Assembly: GCA_035499575.1 (NCBI GenBank)
Contig: DATJYN010000032.1
Coordinates: 1 to 7,424 of the forward strand
DNA from: RBG-16-66-20 sp035499575
GTDB taxonomy: Bacteria; Pseudomonadota; Gammaproteobacteria; Burkholderiales; SG8-39
Length of the DNA stretch: 7,424 nucleotides
Direction: 5' to 3'
Position 1 is the stretch's first letter, and every line of letters starts with the position of its first letter. A program made the translations under genes and the position numbers. The notes under the pieces were generated by a model. That model made no database searches, was not told the origin of the DNA, and saw nothing but the letters and a program-made list of their open reading frames with translations. Of this stretch, positions 1-6,195 are shown piece after piece.

Positions 1-336
1 CATGCCCATGCGTTCGGTGAATTCGCCGTTGCCGTCAGGCAGCAGGGTAATGTTCGCGCATTCCTGGCCGGCGGCCCATTCGTTCATCACGAAGGCGTCG
101 TTCACCGAAACGCAGACGATGGCGTCGACGCCGTTGTCGAAAAACGCCGGCGCGAGCTCGTTGTAGCGCGGCAGGTGCGTCGACGAGCAGGTCGGGGTAA
201 AGGCGCCGGGGAGGGAAAATACCACCACGGTCTTGCCCTTGAAGATGTCGTCGCTGGCGACGTGCTTCCAGTCGCCGTCGGCGCGCGTGCGGAACGTGAC
301 CTGGGGGACTTTCTGGCCTTCGCGGATCGGGTTCAT
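1..336 (-). CDS. Prx5-type peroxiredoxin (AhpC/TSA superfamily), 3' end outside window
   Basis: This is a thiol peroxidase that reduces hydrogen peroxide or organic hydroperoxides in the cytoplasm. The 112 visible residues include the peroxidatic loop PGAFTPTC with the reactive cysteine at C50, followed by SSTHLPRYNEL, then CVSVNDAFVMNEW (about 75-87) and LPDGNGEFTERMGM at the edge; all are hallmarks of the Prx5 subfamily. The sequence most resembles the peroxiredoxin half of the Prx5-glutaredoxin hybrids (Haemophilus PGdx type). A C-terminal glutaredoxin domain would lie beyond the left edge, so its presence is unknown, as is the later conserved arginine. The ATG at 336-334 is preceded by AAGGAAG (345-339), a good ribosome binding site. 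The gene diverges from oxyR across 101 bases and has its own promoter and an OxyR-like operator, so peroxide induction is likely. Family assignment is strong; hybrid status is inference. Confidence 0.95.
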   Translation of the reverse strand, partial: MNPIREGQKVPQVTFRTRADGDWKHVASDDIFKGKTVVVFSLPGAFTPTCSSTHLPRYNELAPAFFDNGVDAIVCVSVNDAFVMNEWAAGQECANITLLPDGNGEFTERMGM

Positions 337-373
337 GGCTTCCTTTTCATTGGTCAAAACGATGTATGGAGCC

Positions 374-403
374 AATATATCGAAGCCACTCCCTCTATTC
401 CAA
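374..403 (-). promoter_or_regulatory. Predicted sigma70 promoter of the peroxiredoxin gene
   Basis: On the minus strand, TTGGAA at 403-398 (4 of 6 to the -35 consensus) is separated by 18 bases from TATATT at 379-374 (5 of 6 to the -10 consensus). Transcription would start near 367, giving a leader of about 30 bases that carries the AAGGAAG ribosome binding site. The imperfect -35 and 18-base spacer fit a promoter that depends on an activator. The OxyR-like site begins right at this -35 box. Confidence 0.6.
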
Positions 404-426
404 TACTTTGTCGGGATGCTTATAAT
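398..426 (+). promoter_or_regulatory. Predicted oxyR promoter with consensus -10
   Basis: TATAAT at 421-426 is a perfect -10 hexamer. The sequence 17 bases upstream, TTCCAA at 398-403, matches the -35 consensus at only 3 of 6 positions and is the same six base pairs read as TTGGAA by the divergent promoter. Transcription would begin around 433, only 4-6 bases before the oxyR start codon at 438. The -10 box lies inside the OxyR-like site, so OxyR binding should block this promoter. Confidence 0.5.
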
Positions 427-439
427 AGTCGTATCCTAT
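403..439. promoter_or_regulatory. OxyR-type operator, four tetramers at 11-base spacing
   Basis: The E. coli OxyR consensus is ATAG-N7-CTAT-N7-ATAG-N7-CTAT. Here the in-phase tetramers are ATAC (403-406), GGAT (414-417), ATAG (425-428) and CTAT (436-439), matching 13 of 16 bases, with one dimer half perfect. Relative to the predicted peroxiredoxin start near 367, the perfect half is centred at about -65 and the degenerate half at about -43. These are the usual places for the recognition and activation half-sites of LysR-type regulators. The same site covers the oxyR -10 box and start codon, as expected for autorepression. The match is seen in the sequence; binding and its effects are inferred. 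Confidence 0.65.
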
Positions 440-1337
440 GACTCTTACCGAACTCAAGTACGTGGTGGCCGTCGCCGAGGCACGCCATTTCGGCCAGGCC
501 GCCGAACGCTGCTTCGTCAGCCAGCCCAGCCTCTCGGCCTCGGTGAAGAACCTGGAGGAAGAATTGGGCGTGACGCTGTTCGAGCGCGGCAAACGCGGGG
601 TGTTCCTCACGGACGCCGGCGAGCAGATCGTCGCTCAAGCGCGCCGCGCGCTGGAGGAAGCCGAGCGCGTGAAGACGGTGGCGCGCCAGGGCCGCGATCC
701 TCTCAAGGGCGTGCTGCGCCTGGGCATCATCCACACCATCGCGCCTTACCTGCTGCCCGACCTGGTCGGCGCTCTGCGGCGCGTCGCGCCGGAAATGCCG
801 CTCGACGTGGAGGAGAACACCACGGCCACGTTGGACCGCATGCTCAAGTCGGGCGAGTTGGACGCGATCATCCTTGCCTTGCCCTATGACGGGCCGGGCA
901 TTGAAACGGCGCCGCTCTATGAAGAAGTGTTCCGCGTCGTTGCGCCGCCCAAACATGCTCTCGCGCGCAGGAAATCGGTCGCGGTCGAGGAACTCGACGC
1001 CGGCGAACTCCTGCTGCTGCCGGTCGGCCACTGCTTCCGCGACCAGGTGCTGGACGCATGCCACGAATTCTCCCGTCCGCCCGAGGCCGGGCGCCAGGGC
1101 AATTCGCTGGAGACGTTGCGCAGCATGGTGGCCTCGGGCCTCGGCGTCACGGTGCTGCCCGCGACGGCGCTCACGCCGCGCCACGCCAGTGCGCTGGTGA
1201 AAACCATCGAGTTCTCCGATCCGCAGCCGGTCCGGCGCGTCGCGCTGGCCTGGCGCCGCGGCTTTCACCGCCCGGCAGCGCTGGAGAAACTCGCCGCCGC
1301 GGTCCGGGCGCTGGACCTGCCCGTCAAACCGCTCTGA
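438..1337 (+). CDS. oxyR: OxyR, LysR-type peroxide-sensing regulator
   Basis: This cytoplasmic transcription factor senses hydrogen peroxide by forming an intramolecular disulfide and then activates antioxidant genes. The 299-residue protein has an N-terminal winged helix-turn-helix (about residues 1-60, including ARHFGQAAERCFVSQPSLS) and a C-terminal LysR substrate-binding-like domain (about 90-295). The redox motif GHCFRDQVLDAC places the sensor cysteine at C199 and its partner at C208, exactly the E. coli numbering; C25 is also shared. SLETLRSMVASGLGVTVLPA (223-242) is the family's conserved core. The start is well fixed: an in-frame TAG lies at 426-428 and the alignment begins at residue 1. 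No Shine-Dalgarno sequence is visible, and the -10 box lies 11 bases upstream of the start, suggesting a very short leader. The gene diverges from the peroxiredoxin and converges with the EI24 gene. Identity is highly secure. Confidence 0.97.
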   Translation: MTLTELKYVVAVAEARHFGQAAERCFVSQPSLSASVKNLEEELGVTLFERGKRGVFLTDAGEQIVAQARRALEEAERVKTVARQGRDPLKGVLRLGIIHTIAPYLLPDLVGALRRVAPEMPLDVEENTTATLDRMLKSGELDAIILALPYDGPGIETAPLYEEVFRVVAPPKHALARRKSVAVEELDAGELLLLPVGHCFRDQVLDACHEFSRPPEAGRQGNSLETLRSMVASGLGVTVLPATALTPRHASALVKTIEFSDPQPVRRVALAWRRGFHRPAALEKLAAAVRALDLPVKPL

Positions 1338-1358
1338 CGGGCGCCTACAGGCGCACCG
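1338..1358. terminator. GC-rich hairpin between convergent oxyR and EI24 genes (possible weak terminator)
   Basis: CGG-GCGCC (1338-1345) can pair with GGCGC-CCG (1350-1354 and 1356-1358) around a TACA loop, giving eight pairs with a single bulged A at 1355. It begins directly after the oxyR stop and contains the stop of the opposing gene. No T-tract follows on either strand, so it is not a classical intrinsic terminator. It may slow polymerase or shield mRNA 3' ends, or may simply reflect the high GC content. Confidence 0.3.
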
Positions 1359-2091
1359 CTACGCCTTCAATCGGCCCTTCGCGCAGCGCCTGCAGTTCGC
1401 CCAGCAGCAGGTGGATGAACGCCAGCCCGAACAGCACCGGCGCCACGAACCCGACCAGCGGTACGTAGGCGAGCAGCGCGAGGATCGCGCCCATCATGTA
1501 GAGCGAGCCGCGCCGCGCCGAAAAAATGCGCTGCATTTCGGCCCCGGTGGCGTGCTCGGCGAGCGCGTCGTAGCGCAGCACCCGCTGGTTGAGCCAGCCC
1601 ATGATGACGACCGGAATCAGGGGCCAGAGCGGCGGCACCAGCCAGAACGGGATCGACGCCATGCCGAGGCCGATCAGGCCTGCCAGCGCGACCACCCCGT
1701 TCCAGATGCTGCCGGCAATGCTGCCGCGCCGTTTGCGTGCCAGCTGCGGGAATCGGCGCGACGCGACGTGCTCGACCATCACCGGCATGCCGAAGGTGCT
1801 GAGGATCAGGAGCGCGGTCAGCCAGACCAGCGGCACGAACATCAGGAACACCAGCACCTTGGCGGCGAGCGTGATCACGCCGCCAACGTCCCAGCGGATG
1901 AAGTAGGTCCCGCTCTGCACCCATTCCTGCATCCAGCCCGCAAGCAGGACCACCAGCTGCGCCCCCAGGAGCCAGAGCGCCGCGCCCCAGAGCGCGACCG
2001 CGATCAGCATCGGCCAGATCATCAGCCACAGGATGCGCGGATGGAAAATATTGGCGAGGGCGTACAGCAGCGAGCGGGCGATCGGGTTCAT
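1345..2091 (-). CDS. EI24/CysZ-type integral membrane protein
   Basis: This 248-residue polytopic inner-membrane protein belongs, by overall pattern, to the EI24 family (Pfam PF07264), which includes the sulfate permease CysZ. Hydrophobic stretches lie at about residues 20-53, 70-98, 130-166 and 198-230, separated by basic loops such as RKRRG; GMPVMVEHVASRRFP and WLNQRVLRYDALAEHA are typical of bacterial members. There is no signal peptide. I chose the ATG at 2091-2089, which overlaps the hrpA stop as ATGA, because this is a classic coupling arrangement and GAAG lies just upstream. An in-frame ATG at 2109 would add six residues inside hrpA. Its position as second gene after hrpA suggests co-transcription. 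No sulfate or cysteine genes are nearby, so a CysZ role is unsupported and the substrate, if any, is unknown. Confidence 0.85.
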   Translation of the reverse strand: MNPIARSLLYALANIFHPRILWLMIWPMLIAVALWGAALWLLGAQLVVLLAGWMQEWVQSGTYFIRWDVGGVITLAAKVLVFLMFVPLVWLTALLILSTFGMPVMVEHVASRRFPQLARKRRGSIAGSIWNGVVALAGLIGLGMASIPFWLVPPLWPLIPVVIMGWLNQRVLRYDALAEHATGAEMQRIFSARRGSLYMMGAILALLAYVPLVGFVAPVLFGLAFIHLLLGELQALREGPIEGVAVRL

Positions 2092-5000
2092 GTCTTCATA
2101 CTGTGCCACAGCTTCGCCAGGCGCTTCGGCGACACCGGCACCGGCGTCTTCAATTCCTGCGCGAAGAGGGAAACGCGCAGTTCCTCGAGCAGCCAGCCGA
2201 ACTGCTCCAGTTCCGCCGCCGACCGCGCCACACCGCCCAAGCGAACGCGGCCGCCCAACTCGCGCTTCCAGGCCTGCTCGAGCGGCGCGAGTTCGGCCAT
2301 GCGCTGCGCATCGCGCGCTGGGTCCGCACGCAGCTTGTCCAGCCGGAGCGCCGCGGCCTTCAGGTAGCGCGGAATATGCTGTAGGCGCTCCCAGGGCGTG
2401 CGCGCCATGAATCCCAGCTGCAGCAGGCGCGCCAGCTGCTGCTTCACATCTTCGGCAGCGAGCGGCCAGGCTTTTTGGATTGAGGCGATGCGCTTCTGCA
2501 GCTGGCCCTGCTCGGCGGCGATCGTCGACGCAAGACGCTGCATCTCCAGCGCGATGAGGTTGAGCCGGCTGCGGCCTTCCTGCACGCGGCGCGCGAAATC
2601 CGCCTGCCGCATCGGCAGCGCATCGGAAAGGAAAGTGCGGTCGAGCGCCGCGGACACGATATCGTCCTTCATCGCCGCGATCGTCATGTCCCTGGCGAGC
2701 GCCTTCTCGAGGTCGCGCACGCGCTCGCGGAAGGCAATGGCCAGCAGCCGGCGCACGCCGCCGCGGTGGATGTCGCGCGCTTTTTCGGGCGAATCGTAGA
2801 CCTGCAGCGTGACGCCGTCGCCCGGCGCATCGTCAACTGCGAGCAGCGCCGGATAACCGACCAGCGTCTGCCCGCCCCGGCTGATTTCCATCACCTCTTC
2901 GAGATCGCCGAAGTTCCAGGATGCGAAGCGTTCGCCGCCCTGCGGGGTTTCGTCCGACAGTTCTTCCTGAATCCGGCTGCCGAAGCTTGCCTTCAGCTCC
3001 GCGACATTCTTCCCCATCGCCAGCTGCCGGCCGTGCTCGTCGAGCACGCGGAAGTTCATGTGCAGGTGCGGTGGCGCCGAATCAGGCCGGAGCGCGTCGG
3101 TCGGCACTTCCAGGTTGAATTCCGAGCGGATGAAGCGCGCGAGCGCCGTCGCGAGCGGCGTATCCGTGGGCGCCACCGCGGCGGCGAAGCGCCCGGCGAA
3201 CTCGGCGAGCGGACCGAGCTTGTGGCGCAGGCGCTGCGGCATGCCCTTGGCGTAGGCCTGCACTTTTTCCTTCAGCAAACCCGGCACCAGCCACTCGCAG
3301 CGCGCCGCGGGCACCTGGTTCAGCAACGCTACCGGCACCGTCAGGGTCACGCCGTCCTTCGGCGAGCGCGGCTCGAAGTGGTAATCGAGTTCGAAGCTGT
3401 TCGGGCCGACCCGCAGCTCGTGCGGGAAATTGTCGGTGGTGATGCCCGCGGCCTCGTGGCGCATGAGGTCCTCGCGCCTAAGGTGCAGCATTTTCGGATC
3501 GGCGCGCTCCGCATCCCTGCGCCATTTCTCGAAGTCGGCCCCGTTGGTGATGCCCTCCGGTACCCGCGCCTCGTAGAACGCGAAGATCAACTCGTCGTCC
3601 ACCAGGATGTCCGGGCGGCGCGACTTGTGCTCGAGGCGCTCGATTTCGCGCAGCAGGCGGCGGTTGTGGGCGAAGAACGGCGCATGCGTCTCGAATTCGC
3701 CCTCGACCAGCGCCGAACGCAGGAAGATCTCGCGCGCGAGTTTCGGATCGAGCGGCCCATAGTGGACGCGGCGGTCGGCGTAGACCGGCAGCCCATAGAG
3801 CGTGCCGCGCTCGATGGCGACCACTTGCGCACGCGTTTTCTCCCAGTGCGGCCGCTCGCAATGACGCTTCAGGAGGTGGCCGCCGAGTTCTTCGATCCAG
3901 CGCGGATCCACACCCGCCACCGTGCGCGCGAACAAGCGTGTGGTCTCGACCAGTTCCGCGGCGAGTATCCACTTGCCCGGCTTTTTGGCCACCGAGCCCG
4001 GATGCACCCAGAATTTGATGCCGCGGGCGCCGGTGTAATTGTTGTCCTGCTGGTCCTTCATGCCGACGTTGCCGAGCAGGCCGGTGAGCAGCGCGCGATG
4101 TACTGCGCGGATGCCGTCCGGCTTTTCCATGTTGGCGCTGGAGAGCCTCCACTCCAGTTCCTCGACCGACTGCCGCAGCTGGGCGTGGATGTCGCGCCAT
4201 TCGCGCATGCGCGCGTAGGAAAGGAAATTCTCCCGGCACTGCTTGCGCGTCGCGCCTGGCGGGAACGCCTTCCACAGCTTGAGATAAGACAGAAAATCCG
4301 AGCGTTCGTCAGCGAACTGCTTGTGCCGTTCGTCGGCGGCGGCCGCCTTGTCCATCGGCCGTTCGCGCGGGTCCTGCAGCGATAGCGCCGCGGCGATCAC
4401 CAGCATCTGCTCGAGGCAGCCTTCCTCGCGCGCGCCGATCAGCATGCGCCCGACGCGAGGGTCCAGCGGCAGGCGGGCGAGTTCGCGCCCCGCCTCCGTG
4501 AGCCGGCTGGCTTCGTCCACCGCGCCCAGCTCTGCGAGCAGCGCGTAGCCGTCGGCGATCGCCTTCGGAATCGGCGGATCGAGGAAAGGGAAGTCTTCGA
4601 CCTTGCCCAGGCCGAGGCTGAGCGAACGCAGGATCACCGCGGCGAGCGAGGAGCGCAGCAGCTCGGGATCGGTGAAACGGGGGCGCGCGGCATAGTCGTC
4701 TTCCGAGTAGAGCCTGAAGCAGACGCCGTCGGCGACGCGGCCGCAGCGGCCGGCACGCTGGTTGGCCGAGGCCTGCGAGATATTCTCCACACGCAGCATC
4801 TCGACCTTGTTGCGGTAGCTGTAGCGCTTGACACGCGCCTGGCCGGTATCGACCACGTAGTGGATGCGCGGCACCGTAAGCGAAGTCTCTGCGACATTGG
4901 TGGCGAGCACCACGCGCTGCTCGCCGCCCGGATGGAACACCCTGTCCTGCTCGGCGTTCGAGAGGCGCCCATACAGGGGAAGTATCTCCATTTTCAGGAG

Positions 5001-5741
5001 CTTTTTCCGCAATACTTCCGCGGCATCCCGGATTTCCCGCTCTCCCGGGAGAAATACCAGCACGTCGCCCCGGCCCAGCCGGCAGGCCTCCTCCACGGCG
5101 GAGGCGAGCGCGTCCTCCTCCTCGTCGCGCGTGGTGTCCTCCTGGTCGCCGCCCACCGGCCGGTAGCGCACTTCGACCGGATAAAGCCGGCCGGAGGCCT
5201 CGATCAGCGGCGCGTCGTTGAAGTGCCTGGAGAATTTCTCCGCGTCGATGGTCGCCGAGGTCACGACTATTTTCAGGTCGCTCCTCTTTTCCGTCAGTTT
5301 TTTCAAATAACCCAAAATGAAATCTATGTTCAGGCTGCGCTCGTGCGCCTCGTCGATGACGATCGTGTCGTAGGCGCGCAGCTGCGGGTCGCCTTGCGTC
5401 TCGGCCAGCAGGATGCCGTCCGTCATCAGCTTGATCACGCTGCGCGCGCCGACGCGGTCGTGGAAACGCACCTTGTAGCCGACCAAGCCGCCGAGCTCGG
5501 CCTTCAATTCTTCGGCGATGCGCGCCGCCACCGAACGCGCGGCGATGCGCCGCGGCTGCGTATGGCCGATCATGCCGGCCGTGCCGCGTCCCATGTCGAG
5601 CAGGATCTTCGGAATCTGCGTGGTCTTGCCCGAGCCGGTCTCGCCGCAGACGATGACCACAGGGTTTGCCGCCACCGCGCGCACGATTTCCTCGCGTTTC
5701 TGGCAGATGGGCAGTGCCGGGTCGAAATGAATCTGCTGCAT
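2088..5741 (-). CDS. hrpA: HrpA, DEAH-box ATP-dependent RNA helicase
   Basis: This large cytoplasmic DEAH/RHA-family helicase uses ATP to translocate 3'-5' on RNA; HrpA has been linked to mRNA processing and to rescue of stalled ribosomes. The 1217-residue product has the full motif set: Walker A GETGSGKT (33-40), TQPRRIAA (61-68), DEAH (130-133), SAT (162-164), ATNVAETSLTVP (280-291) and QASANQRAGRCGR (323-335). These are followed by a helicase-associated ratchet region (about 390-480), an OB-fold-like segment (about 545-620) and the long HrpA-specific C-terminal DUF3418 region to the end. I chose ATG 5741-5739 because it precedes the conserved block and clears the divergent gene. The reading frame stays open further upstream but runs antisense through the PPC gene. 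This start omits roughly 70-80 N-terminal residues found in E. coli HrpA (1300 residues), and no clear ribosome binding site precedes it. An ATG at 5804 is the nearest alternative. The EI24 gene overlaps its stop. Confidence 0.95.
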   Translation of the reverse strand: MQQIHFDPALPICQKREEIVRAVAANPVVIVCGETGSGKTTQIPKILLDMGRGTAGMIGHTQPRRIAARSVAARIAEELKAELGGLVGYKVRFHDRVGARSVIKLMTDGILLAETQGDPQLRAYDTIVIDEAHERSLNIDFILGYLKKLTEKRSDLKIVVTSATIDAEKFSRHFNDAPLIEASGRLYPVEVRYRPVGGDQEDTTRDEEEDALASAVEEACRLGRGDVLVFLPGEREIRDAAEVLRKKLLKMEILPLYGRLSNAEQDRVFHPGGEQRVVLATNVAETSLTVPRIHYVVDTGQARVKRYSYRNKVEMLRVENISQASANQRAGRCGRVADGVCFRLYSEDDYAARPRFTDPELLRSSLAAVILRSLSLGLGKVEDFPFLDPPIPKAIADGYALLAELGAVDEASRLTEAGRELARLPLDPRVGRMLIGAREEGCLEQMLVIAAALSLQDPRERPMDKAAAADERHKQFADERSDFLSYLKLWKAFPPGATRKQCRENFLSYARMREWRDIHAQLRQSVEELEWRLSSANMEKPDGIRAVHRALLTGLLGNVGMKDQQDNNYTGARGIKFWVHPGSVAKKPGKWILAAELVETTRLFARTVAGVDPRWIEELGGHLLKRHCERPHWEKTRAQVVAIERGTLYGLPVYADRRVHYGPLDPKLAREIFLRSALVEGEFETHAPFFAHNRRLLREIERLEHKSRRPDILVDDELIFAFYEARVPEGITNGADFEKWRRDAERADPKMLHLRREDLMRHEAAGITTDNFPHELRVGPNSFELDYHFEPRSPKDGVTLTVPVALLNQVPAARCEWLVPGLLKEKVQAYAKGMPQRLRHKLGPLAEFAGRFAAAVAPTDTPLATALARFIRSEFNLEVPTDALRPDSAPPHLHMNFRVLDEHGRQLAMGKNVAELKASFGSRIQEELSDETPQGGERFASWNFGDLEEVMEISRGGQTLVGYPALLAVDDAPGDGVTLQVYDSPEKARDIHRGGVRRLLAIAFRERVRDLEKALARDMTIAAMKDDIVSAALDRTFLSDALPMRQADFARRVQEGRSRLNLIALEMQRLASTIAAEQGQLQKRIASIQKAWPLAAEDVKQQLARLLQLGFMARTPWERLQHIPRYLKAAALRLDKLRADPARDAQRMAELAPLEQAWKRELGGRVRLGGVARSAAELEQFGWLLEELRVSLFAQELKTPVPVSPKRLAKLWHSMKT

Positions 5742-5792
5742 GGGCGGCCGAGGATATAAGATTTCCCCGCCACCGGCCCGCCCTCGCCCACG
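5742..5792. promoter_or_regulatory. Short divergent spacer between hrpA and PPC gene, AT-rich core
   Basis: These 51 bases must hold the 5' control signals for both directions. The only AT-rich part is near 5754-5764. Read on the plus strand it gives TATAAG (5755-5760, 5 of 6 to a -10 box), which would start transcription about 25 bases before the PPC gene. Read on the minus strand it gives TATATC (5758-5753, 4 of 6), which would leave hrpA an extremely short leader. I see no convincing -35 hexamers and no Shine-Dalgarno sequence before either ATG. Confidence 0.3.
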
Positions 5793-6191
5793 ATGAAAAC
5801 CCATGCGCTCCGCCTCCGCCCCGGCGACGACCTCCGCCAGTCGCTCGAGACTTTCACGCGCGACCGCAAGCTGCGGGCAGGCTGCATCGCCAGCTGCGTC
5901 GGCAGCGCGGCCCAGGCCGTAATCCGCTGCGCGGGCCAGACAGAGGCGGCGGCGATGGAGGGACCGCTGGAAATCGTCAGCCTGGTAGGCACGCTTTCGC
6001 CCGATGGCGCGCACCTGCACCTGAGCGTCTCCGACGGCCAAGGTCGCACCGTCGGCGGCCACCTGGCGCGGGGTACGCTCGTGCACACCACTGCCGAAAT
6101 CGTGGTGCTTGAACTCGAGAATCTGGCATTCGCGAGGGAGCTGGACCCGGCGACCGGCTACAGGGAACTGGTGATCAGGGGAGCGGGCTAG
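5793..6191 (+). CDS. PPC/DUF296 domain protein, function unknown
   Basis: The 132-residue protein appears to be a single PPC (plant and prokaryote conserved, DUF296/PCC) domain, with no AT-hook of the kind that precedes this domain in plant proteins. Recognisable features are RPGDDLRQSLETF near the start, a CIASCVGSAAQAVIR strand region (31-45), GPLEIVSLVGTLSPDGAHLHLSVSDGQG (57-84), GGHLARGTLVHTTAEIVVLEL (88-108) and a short C-terminal tail. Histidines at H74, H76 and H90 form an H-x-H plus H pattern consistent with the metal-site histidines described in some prokaryotic PPC structures; metal binding here is inference. Bacterial members form small oligomers but have no settled role. The ATG at 5793 lacks a clear ribosome binding site. 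The gene ends 4 bases before the sulfurtransferase, so the two are probably one transcript. It diverges from hrpA. Confidence 0.85.
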   Translation: MKTHALRLRPGDDLRQSLETFTRDRKLRAGCIASCVGSAAQAVIRCAGQTEAAAMEGPLEIVSLVGTLSPDGAHLHLSVSDGQGRTVGGHLARGTLVHTTAEIVVLELENLAFARELDPATGYRELVIRGAG

Positions 6192-6195
6192 CCGC

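Noticed and set aside
395..398. Extra CTAT tetramer next to the OxyR site
   Set aside because: It is out of the 11-base register (the in-phase position would be 392-395), so it is not counted as part of the operator.
420..1268. 282-codon minus-strand open frame opposite oxyR
   Set aside because: Antisense to a gene with residue-level matches to OxyR; the translation has no domain character.
2092..2109. Upstream ATG at 2109 as start of the EI24 protein
   Set aside because: It would add six residues lying wholly inside hrpA; the ATGA overlap at 2091-2088 is the more typical coupled start.
1411..2367. 318-codon plus-strand open frame opposite the EI24 gene and hrpA end
   Set aside because: Low-complexity, highly charged translation spanning two well-supported genes on the other strand; a compositional shadow.
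2766..4385. 539-codon plus-strand open frame opposite hrpA
   Set aside because: Its product is rich in Arg, His, Glu and Gln with no recognisable domain, as expected of the antisense frame of a GC-rich gene; hrpA has full motif support.
5297..5306. A-run in hrpA mRNA as a possible programmed frameshift site
   Set aside because: The zero frame reads TTG-AAA-AAA-CTG, which does not fit the X-XXY-YYZ slippery heptamer, and hrpA stays open and conserved on both sides.
4860..5759. 299-codon plus-strand open frame opposite the hrpA helicase core
   Set aside because: It overlaps the conserved motor motifs on the other strand and covers the hrpA start; no independent support.
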